This document shows, one piece after another, positions 21,589 to 31,433 of a DNA stretch of 64,000 nt; position 1 is the stretch's first letter; every line of letters begins with the position of its first letter. The notes under the pieces were generated by a model, which saw nothing but the letters and a program-made list of their open reading frames with translations, did not search any database and was not told where the DNA came from. Made by a program: the position numbers and the translations under genes. Where the stretch lies: contig JAHYJK010000001.1 in NCBI GenBank assembly GCA_019429225.1, forward strand, positions 1 through 64,000. Reading direction: 5' to 3'. The DNA is from Anaerolineaceae bacterium. Its GTDB lineage: Bacteria; Chloroflexota; Anaerolineae; Anaerolineales; Anaerolineaceae.

Positions 21589-22754
21589 GAATGAGAACTT
21601 TCCTTTGTAATCGATGCAAACAAATTTTCGTATTCCTTTGCCACCATATCAGGTATGTATTTCTTTTTGATCGTATTAAAATCATTTTTATATTGAGTAG
21701 GGTTCCGAAGAATTCTGATCAAAGCATCTGCCAAAGCATCAGAATCTCCAATCGGAATAATTTCTCCCATTTCGTGCATTTTCACAGGTTGCCTTACCCC
21801 TGGTAAATTAGAAGCAACACAGGGTATTCCATTGATCATTGCCTCAATTTGCACCAAACCAAATGCTTCGGTCGAATTCAAACTGGGTAAAACCAAAACA
21901 TCCAGATTAGGGTAAAACGCTGACATTTGATCTGGATTTAACACCCCAACAAAATTCCAATTCCCCGATTTTTCGTATGCCTCAATCCTGGCATGTAATC
22001 GCTGGAAATAATTTTCCTCACCGATAATATTTTTGTATGGGCCAGCGAATTGAACCTGTGCATCAGGGAACTCTTTAAGCACCTTTGGCATGGCTTTTAA
22101 CAATACTTCGACACCTTTTTCAGTCGCAAATCTAGCCGCCATGCCAATAACCGGTGAATGATTCTCAGGATTGTTCTCAACTCGAAATTCTTCTATCTTC
22201 TCTGTGGAAATCTCGGGTAAAACTACAGGTGGTAGGGCTACACTTAACTTTCGTAAATATCGTCTTAGGTAAGTCGAATTTTCTGCGTAATCCCTGGTAT
22301 AGGTCACAATTTTATGTGCAAATATGGCCGCCAATTCATTCATCATCAATACAGCTTTATTTGCAAACCACGCCACCACTCCGGAGGGCATAATTAAATC
22401 ACAATGGTATGTGATGATGGTTGGCTTATTAAATAACCTTCCCCTCAGCGCTACACCTGCAGCGTCGAATTGTGGCAAATGTAATTGAATGACATCGTGT
22501 TCCAGCACTAATTTTGTTGCCAGATATCCAAAAGCAGGCATGATTACGCCTTTACTTAACCGAAACAAAACGGGGACACGAACGATTTTTACGCCATCAA
22601 GAATTTCTTTCCTGGGTAATGATTTTTCAAACTGAGAAGTCAATACTGTCACAGAATGCCCACGTTTGACCAGCGCTTTCGCTAATCTTTCTGCGTAAAT
22701 TGTGAGTCCACTTGTGTGGGGACGATAATATGTCAATACAATTAATATCTTCAT
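21585..22754 (-). CDS. Glycosyltransferase family 4
   Basis: TYYRPHTSGLTIYAERLAKALVKRGHSVTVLTS; VIGMAARFATEKGVEVLLKAMP; STEAFGLVQIEAMINGIPCVASNLPG. Confidence 0.93.
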   Translation of the reverse strand: MKILIVLTYYRPHTSGLTIYAERLAKALVKRGHSVTVLTSQFEKSLPRKEILDGVKIVRVPVLFRLSKGVIMPAFGYLATKLVLEHDVIQLHLPQFDAAGVALRGRLFNKPTIITYHCDLIMPSGVVAWFANKAVLMMNELAAIFAHKIVTYTRDYAENSTYLRRYLRKLSVALPPVVLPEISTEKIEEFRVENNPENHSPVIGMAARFATEKGVEVLLKAMPKVLKEFPDAQVQFAGPYKNIIGEENYFQRLHARIEAYEKSGNWNFVGVLNPDQMSAFYPNLDVLVLPSLNSTEAFGLVQIEAMINGIPCVASNLPGVRQPVKMHEMGEIIPIGDSDALADALIRILRNPTQYKNDFNTIKKKYIPDMVAKEYENLFASITKESSHS

Positions 22755-22764
22755 AGTACTTAAC

Positions 22765-23793
22765 CTATGTAGTAAACAGGTTTACATTTTCTTCGGCCCA
22801 ATTAAATAATTGTTGTAAACCGTTACGTACCGAAACTTTGGGTTGCCAGTTTAATTCGTCAAACGCTTTCTGAATATCAGAAACATAGATTTTTTGATCC
22901 CCAGGACGCCAATCCCCCCACACAACTGGAATCTTTTTATTCAGCATTTCCTCCAAAATCGGAGAAAATTCCTTCCACACCGAGATCATCTGGTCAGCAC
23001 CACCACCAATGTTGTAAACCTCACCAGCCGCGATATCAATATTCTCGATACAGGCGTCATATACATCCAGTAAATCTTCGACGTATAACACATCTCTTAC
23101 TTGTTTTCCATTCCCATAAATGGAAATTTGTTTCCCGGTTAAGACAGCAATAATAAACCAGGCTAACCAGCCTTGATCTTCAACACCAAATTGGCGCGGT
23201 CCATAAATGCAACTCTGGCGCAATATCACAGTTGGGATTCCGTAGATCCGGTGATAATCGCGCACGTATTGATCCCCAGTACCTTTTGAGCAACCATAAG
23301 GAGAATGAAAATCCAAAGGAAACTTTTCTGAAATCCCTTGCGGAAAATCCAGATAACGATAATTGGTCTCATTTTCAATGACTTCAATGTCCTCCATACC
23401 GCCATAAACTTTATTAGTGGAAGCATAAAGAACAATTGGATTTTTGTTGGAATTTCTTGCAGCTTCCAGGACATTAAAGGTGCCGTACGCATTGATCTCG
23501 AAATCTTCTCGTGGATTAACGACAGAAGTGGTTACTGCTACCTGTCCAGCAAGATGGACAATTACATCCATATCACTCACAGCGTTGTAAATTGATGCCT
23601 GATCTCTAATATCAGCTTCAATGAGGTTGAAAGAGTCTTTTTTGATGGATTCCAACCAGTTCAAATTTAACGTAGAACCTGGACGTGATAGATTATCATA
23701 AATAGTAACTTGCTCACCTCGTTTTATTAATCGGGCAACATAATTAGACCCAATGAATCCAGCACCACCCGTAATTAAATATTTTCTAGTCAT
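22765..23793 (-). CDS. NAD-dependent epimerase/dehydratase (CDP-tyvelose/paratose 2-epimerase-like SDR)
   Basis: KYLITGGAGFIGSNYVARLIKRGEQVTIYDNLSRPGSTLNLNWL; SPYGCSKGTGDQYVRDYHRIYG. Start placed at MTRKY (better Shine-Dalgarno GGAGAG) rather than the upstream Met at 23817. Confidence 0.88.
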   Translation of the reverse strand: MTRKYLITGGAGFIGSNYVARLIKRGEQVTIYDNLSRPGSTLNLNWLESIKKDSFNLIEADIRDQASIYNAVSDMDVIVHLAGQVAVTTSVVNPREDFEINAYGTFNVLEAARNSNKNPIVLYASTNKVYGGMEDIEVIENETNYRYLDFPQGISEKFPLDFHSPYGCSKGTGDQYVRDYHRIYGIPTVILRQSCIYGPRQFGVEDQGWLAWFIIAVLTGKQISIYGNGKQVRDVLYVEDLLDVYDACIENIDIAAGEVYNIGGGADQMISVWKEFSPILEEMLNKKIPVVWGDWRPGDQKIYVSDIQKAFDELNWQPKVSVRNGLQQLFNWAEENVNLFTT

Positions 23794-24838
23794 GCATCTC
23801 TCCACTTCTTTGTTCATCTTTTAATTGATCTTTAAATTGGACAAGTTGTGAAAATAGATTTTTCAGTGAATATCCATCCCGGATTAATGCATATATTCCA
23901 AGAATGCCTATCAGAACAAATTGGGATACATGCATGATCAACGCGAATGCAAGCGCTATTGATTCATCGATATTAAACAACTTCAATCCTGCCACAATGG
24001 ATGATTCATAAATACCCAATCCAGCAGGAGCAGAAGGTAAAGCGATCCCCAATGCTAAGGTTGTGTTGGCAAATGCCCCCCACCACCATTCAGACGTACC
24101 TGTAAGAATAAATAAAAATAAAGAAAACTGCACAAAACTCACCAACCACGAAGCCAGAACCCCCAAAAAACCAGCTGCGAATTGTTTTGGGTTTCTGAGT
24201 GTTTTGAAACCTTCTAACAATGAGAGAAAGAAAGGAACGATCAATTTGGCTAATAGATTTGATTTCTTGCCAATTCTGCTTAATAGATTTTCAAACGGTC
24301 TTGAATTTCGAATAACAAAAAACAAAACGATTAATCCAATAACCATTATTCCTAAAATTAACCAGGCAGTGGTTTTAATCCAGGCCATACCTACAACATA
24401 GGGTAACATGATCAGTAAGAAGAAAGCCAGAATGATCAAGTCAAGCACCCGTTCGATAAAAATCGAGGAAAGAATATGTCCCGGATTTGCGTTTAAGGAT
24501 GCCCCCATGAATACTGCCCGGCTTATTTCACCTAACCGGAATGGAAAGATGTTGTTGATAAAATATCCCAAACATAATTTCAGAAAAGTGTTCTTGTAAG
24601 TTGGACGGAATCCAAGGAGTGCCCGCCAGCCAAGTGTTCTGACAAGCAAAAACAATAAAGTAAACAGCGCAGCCAATAAATAATATGAAAATGGGGTGCT
24701 CTTTAAAAGATCAAATGCCCGATCTACCGGGACAAGTTTGACCAGGGCAAAAATGGCGATGAAACTCAATAAAAAACCTGGAACCCATCGCCAAATAATA
24801 TTGATGTTAAAAGAAGATTTTTGGCTTTTTAATTTCAA
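23786..24838 (-). CDS. Lysylphosphatidylglycerol synthase TM region / UPF0104 flippase-like membrane protein
   Basis: 350 aa polytopic; LGYFINNIFPFRLGEISRAVFMG and ALPSAPAGLGIYESSIVAGL motifs of the LPG synthase TM family. Confidence 0.85.
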   Translation of the reverse strand: MKLKSQKSSFNINIIWRWVPGFLLSFIAIFALVKLVPVDRAFDLLKSTPFSYYLLAALFTLLFLLVRTLGWRALLGFRPTYKNTFLKLCLGYFINNIFPFRLGEISRAVFMGASLNANPGHILSSIFIERVLDLIILAFFLLIMLPYVVGMAWIKTTAWLILGIMVIGLIVLFFVIRNSRPFENLLSRIGKKSNLLAKLIVPFFLSLLEGFKTLRNPKQFAAGFLGVLASWLVSFVQFSLFLFILTGTSEWWWGAFANTTLALGIALPSAPAGLGIYESSIVAGLKLFNIDESIALAFALIMHVSQFVLIGILGIYALIRDGYSLKNLFSQLVQFKDQLKDEQRSGEMHD

Positions 24839-26637
24839 TCACCCTCCAAACGCAAAACTGCCATGAATGCATCTTGTGGGATTTCTACATTTCCCACCAT
24901 CTTCATGCGCCGTTTACCGCGTTTTTGTTTCTCCAACAATTTCTTTTTTCGGGTGATGTCTCCACCGTAACATTTCGCTAAAACATCTTTCCTTAATGCC
25001 TTTACATTCGCCCTGGAAATAATTCTTCCGGCTGCAGATGCCTGAATAGCAACATCAAATAATTGTCTGGGAATTAATTCTTTTAATTTTGTTACCAGAG
25101 CCTGACCTTTGTGATAAGCGTCTTCTTTATGCACAATGGCAGCCAATGCATCAACCGGCTCACCACCCACCAAAACTTCAAGTTTTACCAGATTTTCAGG
25201 TCGATATTCAGCAATGGAATAATCCATGGATGCATATCCTCTGGTTTTGGATTTTAAATCGTCAAAGAAGTTGATAATCAGTTCTGATAATGGAATTTCA
25301 AATGATAATTGAACCCGGTTTGCGGCTGGGTATTCCTGTTCTTTGTAAATTCCCCTGCGCTTTCTTACAATATCCATCACCGTACCATAATATTCTGTCG
25401 GGGTGATGATTTGTAAATTCATCCAGGGTTCTAATATTTCGGATATTTCGCCTTCATCTGGAAGCATGGCCGGGGAATCGATAAAGATTTTTTCTCCATC
25501 TTTCATGACAACCTGATACTCAACAGATGGGGCTGTCACGACAATATCAAGGTCGTACTCTCTTTCCAATCGCTCCTGGATGATCTCCATATGGAAGAGC
25601 CCGAGAAAACCACACCGGAACCCAAAATTTAATGCCTGAGAAGTTTCTGGTACAAATTCTAGTGCAGCGTCATTAAGCTGTAGTTTCTCAATGGAATCCC
25701 TTAAATCCGGGTAATCCTCGCCATCCACCGGATAAATACCAGCAAATACCATTGGTTTGGGATGTCGGTATCCTGGCAAAGGTGTTGTGGCTGGATTTTT
25801 TGCCAGGGTAATCGTATCCCCAACCCGGCACTCAGACACCGTTTTTAAGCCGGTAGCAATATAACCAACCTCTCCATCAGATAAGTCCGTGACAGTTCGC
25901 ATATCAGGAGCGAACACACCAATTTCAACCGGTCTTAAATCAAGTCCATTTGACATGATTCGAATGACATCGGTATTGGTCATTTTGCCTTCCATGATTC
26001 GAATGTAAGCAACGACGCCCTTATAAGAATCATAATGCGAATCAAAAATCAGCGCCTTCATCGGAGCTTCCGCATCTCCAATCGGTGCAGGAACATTTTT
26101 TACAATGCTTTCTAATACTGATTCAACATTTATCCCGGATTTTGCAGAAATCTTGATGACATCATCTGGATCCGTACCTAATAAATTAGAAATTTCCCGG
26201 ACGATCTCATCCGGTCTGGCAGATGGCAAATCAATCTTATTGACCACGGGAACAATCGTCAAATCTGATTCCAGTGCCAGATATAAATTGGCCAAAGTCT
26301 GCGCTTCAATTCCTTGAGATGCATCCACAACCAATAATGCACCTTCGCAAGCTAATAACGCGCGACTTACTTCATAGTTGAAATCCACATGCCCAGGTGT
26401 ATCGATTAAATTCAATTCATAAATTTTTTGATCATTGGCTTGATATTTCATCCGCACAGCAGAAGATTTTATGGTGACACCTTTTTCACGCTCCAAATCC
26501 ATACTATCCAAAACCTGTTCTTTCATATCCCGATCTGAGATGGTGTCGGTTAATTGGAGCATGCGATCTGCAAGTGTGGATTTACCATGATCAACATGAG
26601 CGATAATACAAAAATTTCGAATAAACTCATTTTCCAT
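24835..26637 (-). CDS. lepA: Elongation factor 4
   Basis: NFCIIAHVDHGKSTLADRMLQLT; DTPGHVDFNYEVSR; GFRCGFLGLFHMEIIQERLEREYDLDI. Confidence 0.99.
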   Translation of the reverse strand: MENEFIRNFCIIAHVDHGKSTLADRMLQLTDTISDRDMKEQVLDSMDLEREKGVTIKSSAVRMKYQANDQKIYELNLIDTPGHVDFNYEVSRALLACEGALLVVDASQGIEAQTLANLYLALESDLTIVPVVNKIDLPSARPDEIVREISNLLGTDPDDVIKISAKSGINVESVLESIVKNVPAPIGDAEAPMKALIFDSHYDSYKGVVAYIRIMEGKMTNTDVIRIMSNGLDLRPVEIGVFAPDMRTVTDLSDGEVGYIATGLKTVSECRVGDTITLAKNPATTPLPGYRHPKPMVFAGIYPVDGEDYPDLRDSIEKLQLNDAALEFVPETSQALNFGFRCGFLGLFHMEIIQERLEREYDLDIVVTAPSVEYQVVMKDGEKIFIDSPAMLPDEGEISEILEPWMNLQIITPTEYYGTVMDIVRKRRGIYKEQEYPAANRVQLSFEIPLSELIINFFDDLKSKTRGYASMDYSIAEYRPENLVKLEVLVGGEPVDALAAIVHKEDAYHKGQALVTKLKELIPRQLFDVAIQASAAGRIISRANVKALRKDVLAKCYGGDITRKKKLLEKQKRGKRRMKMVGNVEIPQDAFMAVLRLEGD

Positions 26638-26684
26638 AGGCGTAAGAAGTATACCGCAAATTGAATTATTCCTGAAAATTTGGT

Positions 26685-27476
26685 CTATTCTAAATCCGAA
26701 ATTATTGAATTAATGGCTTCTTCAATTTTTTCTCTTGCATCTTCCTCACCAAGCGATAAATGAGCCAAAAACTCAATATTTCCTTTAGGACCTTTTAGTG
26801 GTGAAATTATGAGCCCCTCAAACCTAAATCCATTCATAATCGCAAAATCAAGCGTTTCTTGTAAGATTTTTCGATGAATATTTGTATCCCTGATCACACC
26901 AGCCCCTTTAGCGGCATCTTTTCTTCCCGCTTCAAATTGGGGTTTGATAAGCATAACAATTTGGCTTTCTTCATGAATCCAATTTTTGATGACAGGTAAT
27001 AATACTTTTAAAGATATAAAAGAAGCATCTACGGTGACTAAATCAATAGCATCTGGTAGTGATATTACATTTCTGGCATTGGTACGTTCCATGACCACAA
27101 CACGTGGGTCATTCCGCAACTTCCAATGTAAAATCCCAAAACCTACATCAATTGCATAAACTTTTTTTGCCCCATTCTGTAACAAACAATCAGTAAATCC
27201 CCCGGTTGATGAACCAACGTCAACACAAATTTTATCCGCTAAGTTCACCAACCCAAAACTTATAAGTCCACCTTCTAATTTTTCTCCACCTCTTGATACA
27301 AATTTTGGGCCTTTTATGATTTCTACTTTTGCCTTGTCATCGATTTGTTGCGAAGGCTTCAGGACCTTTTCACCATTGACTATGATCTCGCCAGCCATGA
27401 CCAATCTTTGTGCCAGGCTGCGTGATTCCACCATTTTGTGTTCATATAAATAAAGATCCACACGAATTTTTGACAT
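26685..27476 (-). CDS. tlyA: TlyA family rRNA (cytidine-2'-O)-methyltransferase
   Basis: S4 domain RVDLYLYEHKMVESRSLAQRLVMAGEIIVNG plus KICVDVGSSTGGFTDCLLQNGAKKVYAIDVGFGIL. Confidence 0.95.
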   Translation of the reverse strand: MSKIRVDLYLYEHKMVESRSLAQRLVMAGEIIVNGEKVLKPSQQIDDKAKVEIIKGPKFVSRGGEKLEGGLISFGLVNLADKICVDVGSSTGGFTDCLLQNGAKKVYAIDVGFGILHWKLRNDPRVVVMERTNARNVISLPDAIDLVTVDASFISLKVLLPVIKNWIHEESQIVMLIKPQFEAGRKDAAKGAGVIRDTNIHRKILQETLDFAIMNGFRFEGLIISPLKGPKGNIEFLAHLSLGEEDAREKIEEAINSIISDLE

Positions 27477-27572
27477 TCTTAAGATTTTACCCTACCTTTG
27501 ATCAATTGTTTCAGACAAAAAAATGATATTCAAAATTTCTTCATATTTTTACAGATATGATAATATTGATAC

Positions 27573-28442
27573 ATGCTTAAAGCGATCCTTAAAGAAATGC
27601 GCGTACATCAATGGATCAAGAATATTTTCGTTCTCATTCCATTGGTTTTTGACCGCCAATTATTTTCGATTGAGCCATTGTCCAGAACCATAATAGGATT
27701 TTTTCTGTTCTGTTTTGTTTCATCCAGTGTCTATTTGATCAACGACATTATGGATGTTGAAGCAGATCAAAAACATCCCAAAAAGAAATCCCGACCAATC
27801 GCTTCTGGTTCTTTACCCATTCCGATCGCAATTATTACTGCCATCATTCTTGTTTCGATATCCGTCATCGGGGGATTTTTTTTATCCAGATCGTTTTTAC
27901 TCATTTTGACCATTTACTTCCTGATCAACTTGGCGTATTCCTTAAAACTTAAACATATTCCTTTGCTGGATGTATTGATAATCGCGACTGGTTTTGTTTT
28001 ACGGGTTGCTGCAGGCGTATCGATTATTCAGGTGGAAAGATTTTCTCCCTGGTTATATGTTGTTACAACGGTATTGGCATTGTTCTTTGGACTCGGAAAA
28101 AGGAGAGGTGAATTAGCAACCATCCAGCAAAACAATAATGAACAAAGAAAAGTACTGGATGGTTACACGATACCGCTTTTGGATCAATTAATCACAATCA
28201 TTTCTGCAACAACCCTTATTTCCTACAGTCTTTATACTTTTTCTGCCCCAAACCTGCCGGATAATCATGTCATGATGTTGACAATCCCGTTTGCAATCTA
28301 CGGAATATTTCGATATCTATATTTAATTCAGGTAAAAAATGAGGGTGGCGCTCCGGATGAGTTGGTTTTGTCTGATTGGCCATTACAAGTCACATTCCTT
28401 TTGTTTGCAGTATCGGTTGTAATAATTTTCTATTTATTTTGA
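27573..28442 (+). CDS. UbiA-family prenyltransferase, decaprenyl-phosphate phosphoribosyltransferase-like
   Basis: MRVHQWIKNIFVLIPLVF; NDIMDVEADQKHPKKKSRPIASG matches the NDxxDxExDxxHPxKxxRPIAxG motif of DPPR synthases. Confidence 0.85.
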   Translation: MLKAILKEMRVHQWIKNIFVLIPLVFDRQLFSIEPLSRTIIGFFLFCFVSSSVYLINDIMDVEADQKHPKKKSRPIASGSLPIPIAIITAIILVSISVIGGFFLSRSFLLILTIYFLINLAYSLKLKHIPLLDVLIIATGFVLRVAAGVSIIQVERFSPWLYVVTTVLALFFGLGKRRGELATIQQNNNEQRKVLDGYTIPLLDQLITIISATTLISYSLYTFSAPNLPDNHVMMLTIPFAIYGIFRYLYLIQVKNEGGAPDELVLSDWPLQVTFLLFAVSVVIIFYLF

Positions 28443-28444
28443 TT

Positions 28445-29401
28445 ATGCCAGCAACAGTATCAACTGCCCCAGGTAAAACAATTCTTTTTGGTGAACATGC
28501 TGTAGTGTATGGTCAACCAGCCATTGCTGTTCCGGTTAATGAAAGACAAGCCAAAGTAAAAATATTTCCTTCAATCGGGTCTCAAACTGGTCAAATTCAA
28601 TTCATAGCACCTCAGATCCAACTTGAGCAGAATTACGTTGAGTTGGATAAACATCACCCATTCCGAGTTGCACTGGAGCAGGTGAAGAATTTTCTGGATA
28701 TATCTCACTACCCTGCCTGCAAAATCCATCTCACCTCAACAATCCCAATTTCATCGGGTTTGGGATCCAGTGCTGCCATTTCGGTTGCTTTAATCAATGC
28801 TTTATTTGGTTTTGTTGGCTACCAGGCTTCGGATAGCCTTTTGTCAGAATTGGCATACAAAGTTGAGATCGAATTTCATGGCACCCCTTCTGGTATCGAT
28901 AATACAGTCATTGCGTATCGAAAACCTGTTTTTTTCCAAAAGGGAAAAGATATCCAATTTATCAACCCGGGAGGCGATTTCACAATCATCATTGCGGATA
29001 GCGGAATAAGAGGGAATACAAAAGTTGCAGTCGCTGGTGTGAGAGAACGCTGGCTGAACAACACAAATTTATTTGAGGAATATTTCCAAAAAATTGGTGA
29101 AATTGCCTCTCACGCAAAAATTGCCCTGGAAAATGGAGAGCAAGAAAAATTAGGTCATCTCATGAATGCAAACCAGGAACTCCTAAGAAAAATCGGGGTT
29201 TCTCATCCATCTATCGAAAATTTAATCGATATCTCAATCAAGCATGGTGGATTGGGCGCAAAACTTTGCGGTGGTGGTTTGGGTGGGAATATAATCATAT
29301 TATCAGATAAAGAAAGAGCTGAGAACATATCCGAATTATTATTAGCCAATGACGCGTCCCAGACAATAATAATGACTTTATCGAAAGAAATCATAAAATG
29401 A
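28445..29401 (+). CDS. mvk: Mevalonate kinase
   Basis: TAPGKTILFGEHAVVYGQPAIAVPV; IPISSGLGSSAAISVAL; FHGTPSGIDNTV (GHMP kinase motifs). Start set at MPATVS. Confidence 0.95.
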   Translation: MPATVSTAPGKTILFGEHAVVYGQPAIAVPVNERQAKVKIFPSIGSQTGQIQFIAPQIQLEQNYVELDKHHPFRVALEQVKNFLDISHYPACKIHLTSTIPISSGLGSSAAISVALINALFGFVGYQASDSLLSELAYKVEIEFHGTPSGIDNTVIAYRKPVFFQKGKDIQFINPGGDFTIIIADSGIRGNTKVAVAGVRERWLNNTNLFEEYFQKIGEIASHAKIALENGEQEKLGHLMNANQELLRKIGVSHPSIENLIDISIKHGGLGAKLCGGGLGGNIIILSDKERAENISELLLANDASQTIIMTLSKEIIK

Positions 29402-30198
29402 ATGATTTGATTATGATCAAATGGGGTGGATCACTGATAACGGAAAAAGACAAACCCTTCACCCCCCGCCTTGAAATCATTCAGTCTTTAGCTAAACAAA
29501 TAAAGAAGTTAACAGAAATCAAACCAGATCTAAAAATAATCCTGGGACATGGTTCTGGATCTTTTGGTCACGCAGTGGCTTCTAAATACCAAACCCGCAA
29601 TGGAGTTAAAACGGAAGAAGATTGGATTGGATTCTCCCAGGTCTGGCACGCAGCCAGAAGTCTGAATGTCATCGTCACCCAGGCTTTACATGATCAGGGT
29701 CTGCCTGCTGTGACTTTTTCCCCTTCATCTTTCATCTCCGCATCAAATGGCAAGGGTTTTGAATTTTTTCGATTTCCATTTGAGAGAGCCTTATCTTCAA
29801 ACATTTTACCGGTCATTCATGGAGATGTTATATTCGACCATCTGCTAGGGGGTACGATATTATCGACGGAAGATATTTTTCTATACTTGACAGATTATTA
29901 CCAACCGAAAAAGATTTTACTGGCTGGTATTGAAGACTTTATATGGGCTGATTTTCCAAATAAAAAAATCCCAATCAAATCAATAACCACCAAAAACTTT
30001 GACAATATTAAAAAGGTAATAGGAAAATCTTCCAGTGTTGATGTAACCGGTGGCATGCTTGAAAAGGTAAAATTAATGATGGAATTAGTCAAGAAATATC
30101 CCAATACCAAAATTAGCATTTTTTCCGGATTATCATCAGATAGTTTAATCCAGGAATTGCTAAGTGAACCAACAGGAACATTAATAGAAATGGAGTAA
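29398..30198 (+). CDS. ipk: Isopentenyl phosphate kinase (amino acid kinase family)
   Basis: MIKWGGSLITEKDKPFTPR; ILGHGSGSFGHAVASKY; VTGGMLEKVKLMMEL. The glycine-rich GHGSGSFGH motif is typical of IPK. Confidence 0.93.
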   Translation: MNDLIMIKWGGSLITEKDKPFTPRLEIIQSLAKQIKKLTEIKPDLKIILGHGSGSFGHAVASKYQTRNGVKTEEDWIGFSQVWHAARSLNVIVTQALHDQGLPAVTFSPSSFISASNGKGFEFFRFPFERALSSNILPVIHGDVIFDHLLGGTILSTEDIFLYLTDYYQPKKILLAGIEDFIWADFPNKKIPIKSITTKNFDNIKKVIGKSSSVDVTGGMLEKVKLMMELVKKYPNTKISIFSGLSSDSLIQELLSEPTGTLIEME

Positions 30199-31356
30199 AT
30201 GATGACTATTAATTCTCTCAATGTATTGGAAAGAAATGAAGATAAATATTTAGCACCTTATGGATCAAAAAGCAAAGATTCAAAAGGCCGGCTATATCCA
30301 GATAGTGAACCGGCTTACAGAACACGATTCCAAAGAGACCGTGATCGGATCATTCACACTTCTGCTTTTCGAAGGCTTGAATATAAAACCCAGGTTTTCA
30401 TTAATTATGAGGGAGACCATTACCGAACAAGATTGACTCATACATTAGAAGTAACCCAGATAGGTCGTTCTATTGCCCGTGCTTTAGGTGCAAATGAAGA
30501 TTTGATCGAAGCAATCTGTCTGGCACATGATCTGGGTCACCCACCATTCGGACATTCAGGCGAAACAACGCTTAATCGCCTGCTGATCGACCAGGGTGGA
30601 TTTGACCATAACAAACAATCTTTTCGGATCGTCACCAAACTGGAAAATCGCTATCCAGATTTTCCTGGATTGAACCTCTCCTGGGAAGTACTGGAAGGAA
30701 TTGTGAAACATGAATCAGAATATGATGTTTCCGATGCAAAAGATTTTAATCCCGATTTGCGTGGAAATATTGAGACACAAATAGCAAATGTTGCAGATGA
30801 ATTAGCCTACACAGCTCATGACCTGGACGATGGGTTGAGATCCAGGATGATTTATCCTCAAATGTTATCCGGGATTGAATTATGGGAAATTCTATGCGCT
30901 GATGTAAATTGGTCTGGTGGAGAATTAGATGACCTATCCCGCCACACAATGATACGTCAATTGATTGGGATGGAAATTGATGACGTTTTGAGTCATACAG
31001 AATCACTTCTGAAAAATCACTCGATTCGATCAGTAGAAGAAGTACAACGTTTGCCATTCAATATTGTTGGATTCAGTGAAGAAATGCATAGAAGAAATCG
31101 TGTATTAAAGGATTTTCTTTTTAATAATTTATATCGACATTATCGAGTACAAAGAATGTCGTTTAAAGCTGATCAAATTTTATCTGAATTATTTAAAACC
31201 TATATGCTGGAACCAAGTGTTTTACCAAAACATGTCCACGATCGTATGGGAAAAAGCGTTCCAGAAAGAGTAGTTTGTGATTACATTGCGGGAATGACAG
31301 ACCGTTTTGCAATTGATGAACATCAAAAGTTATTTGATCCAACCTTATTACCATGA
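30199..31356 (+). CDS. dgt: Deoxyguanosinetriphosphate triphosphohydrolase-like HD protein
   Basis: RFQRDRDRIIHTSAFRRLEYKTQVF; THTLEVTQIGRSIARAL; CLAHDLGHPPFGHSGE; ANVADELAYTAHDLDDGL. Confidence 0.95.
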   Translation: MMTINSLNVLERNEDKYLAPYGSKSKDSKGRLYPDSEPAYRTRFQRDRDRIIHTSAFRRLEYKTQVFINYEGDHYRTRLTHTLEVTQIGRSIARALGANEDLIEAICLAHDLGHPPFGHSGETTLNRLLIDQGGFDHNKQSFRIVTKLENRYPDFPGLNLSWEVLEGIVKHESEYDVSDAKDFNPDLRGNIETQIANVADELAYTAHDLDDGLRSRMIYPQMLSGIELWEILCADVNWSGGELDDLSRHTMIRQLIGMEIDDVLSHTESLLKNHSIRSVEEVQRLPFNIVGFSEEMHRRNRVLKDFLFNNLYRHYRVQRMSFKADQILSELFKTYMLEPSVLPKHVHDRMGKSVPERVVCDYIAGMTDRFAIDEHQKLFDPTLLP

Positions 31357-31433
31357 TAAAATTCAACCTCTTCTTAAATTGAGGAAATTATTGAGTGCAA
31401 TTAATAACAAGTGAATTTTAGGATGGTAAATTT

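Noticed and set aside
24063-24401. 112-aa plus-strand ORF
   Set aside because: Antisense to the flippase-like membrane protein; such mirror ORFs are expected opposite hydrophobic coding sequence.
29898-30221. 107-aa minus-strand ORF
   Set aside because: Antisense to ipk; no independent support.
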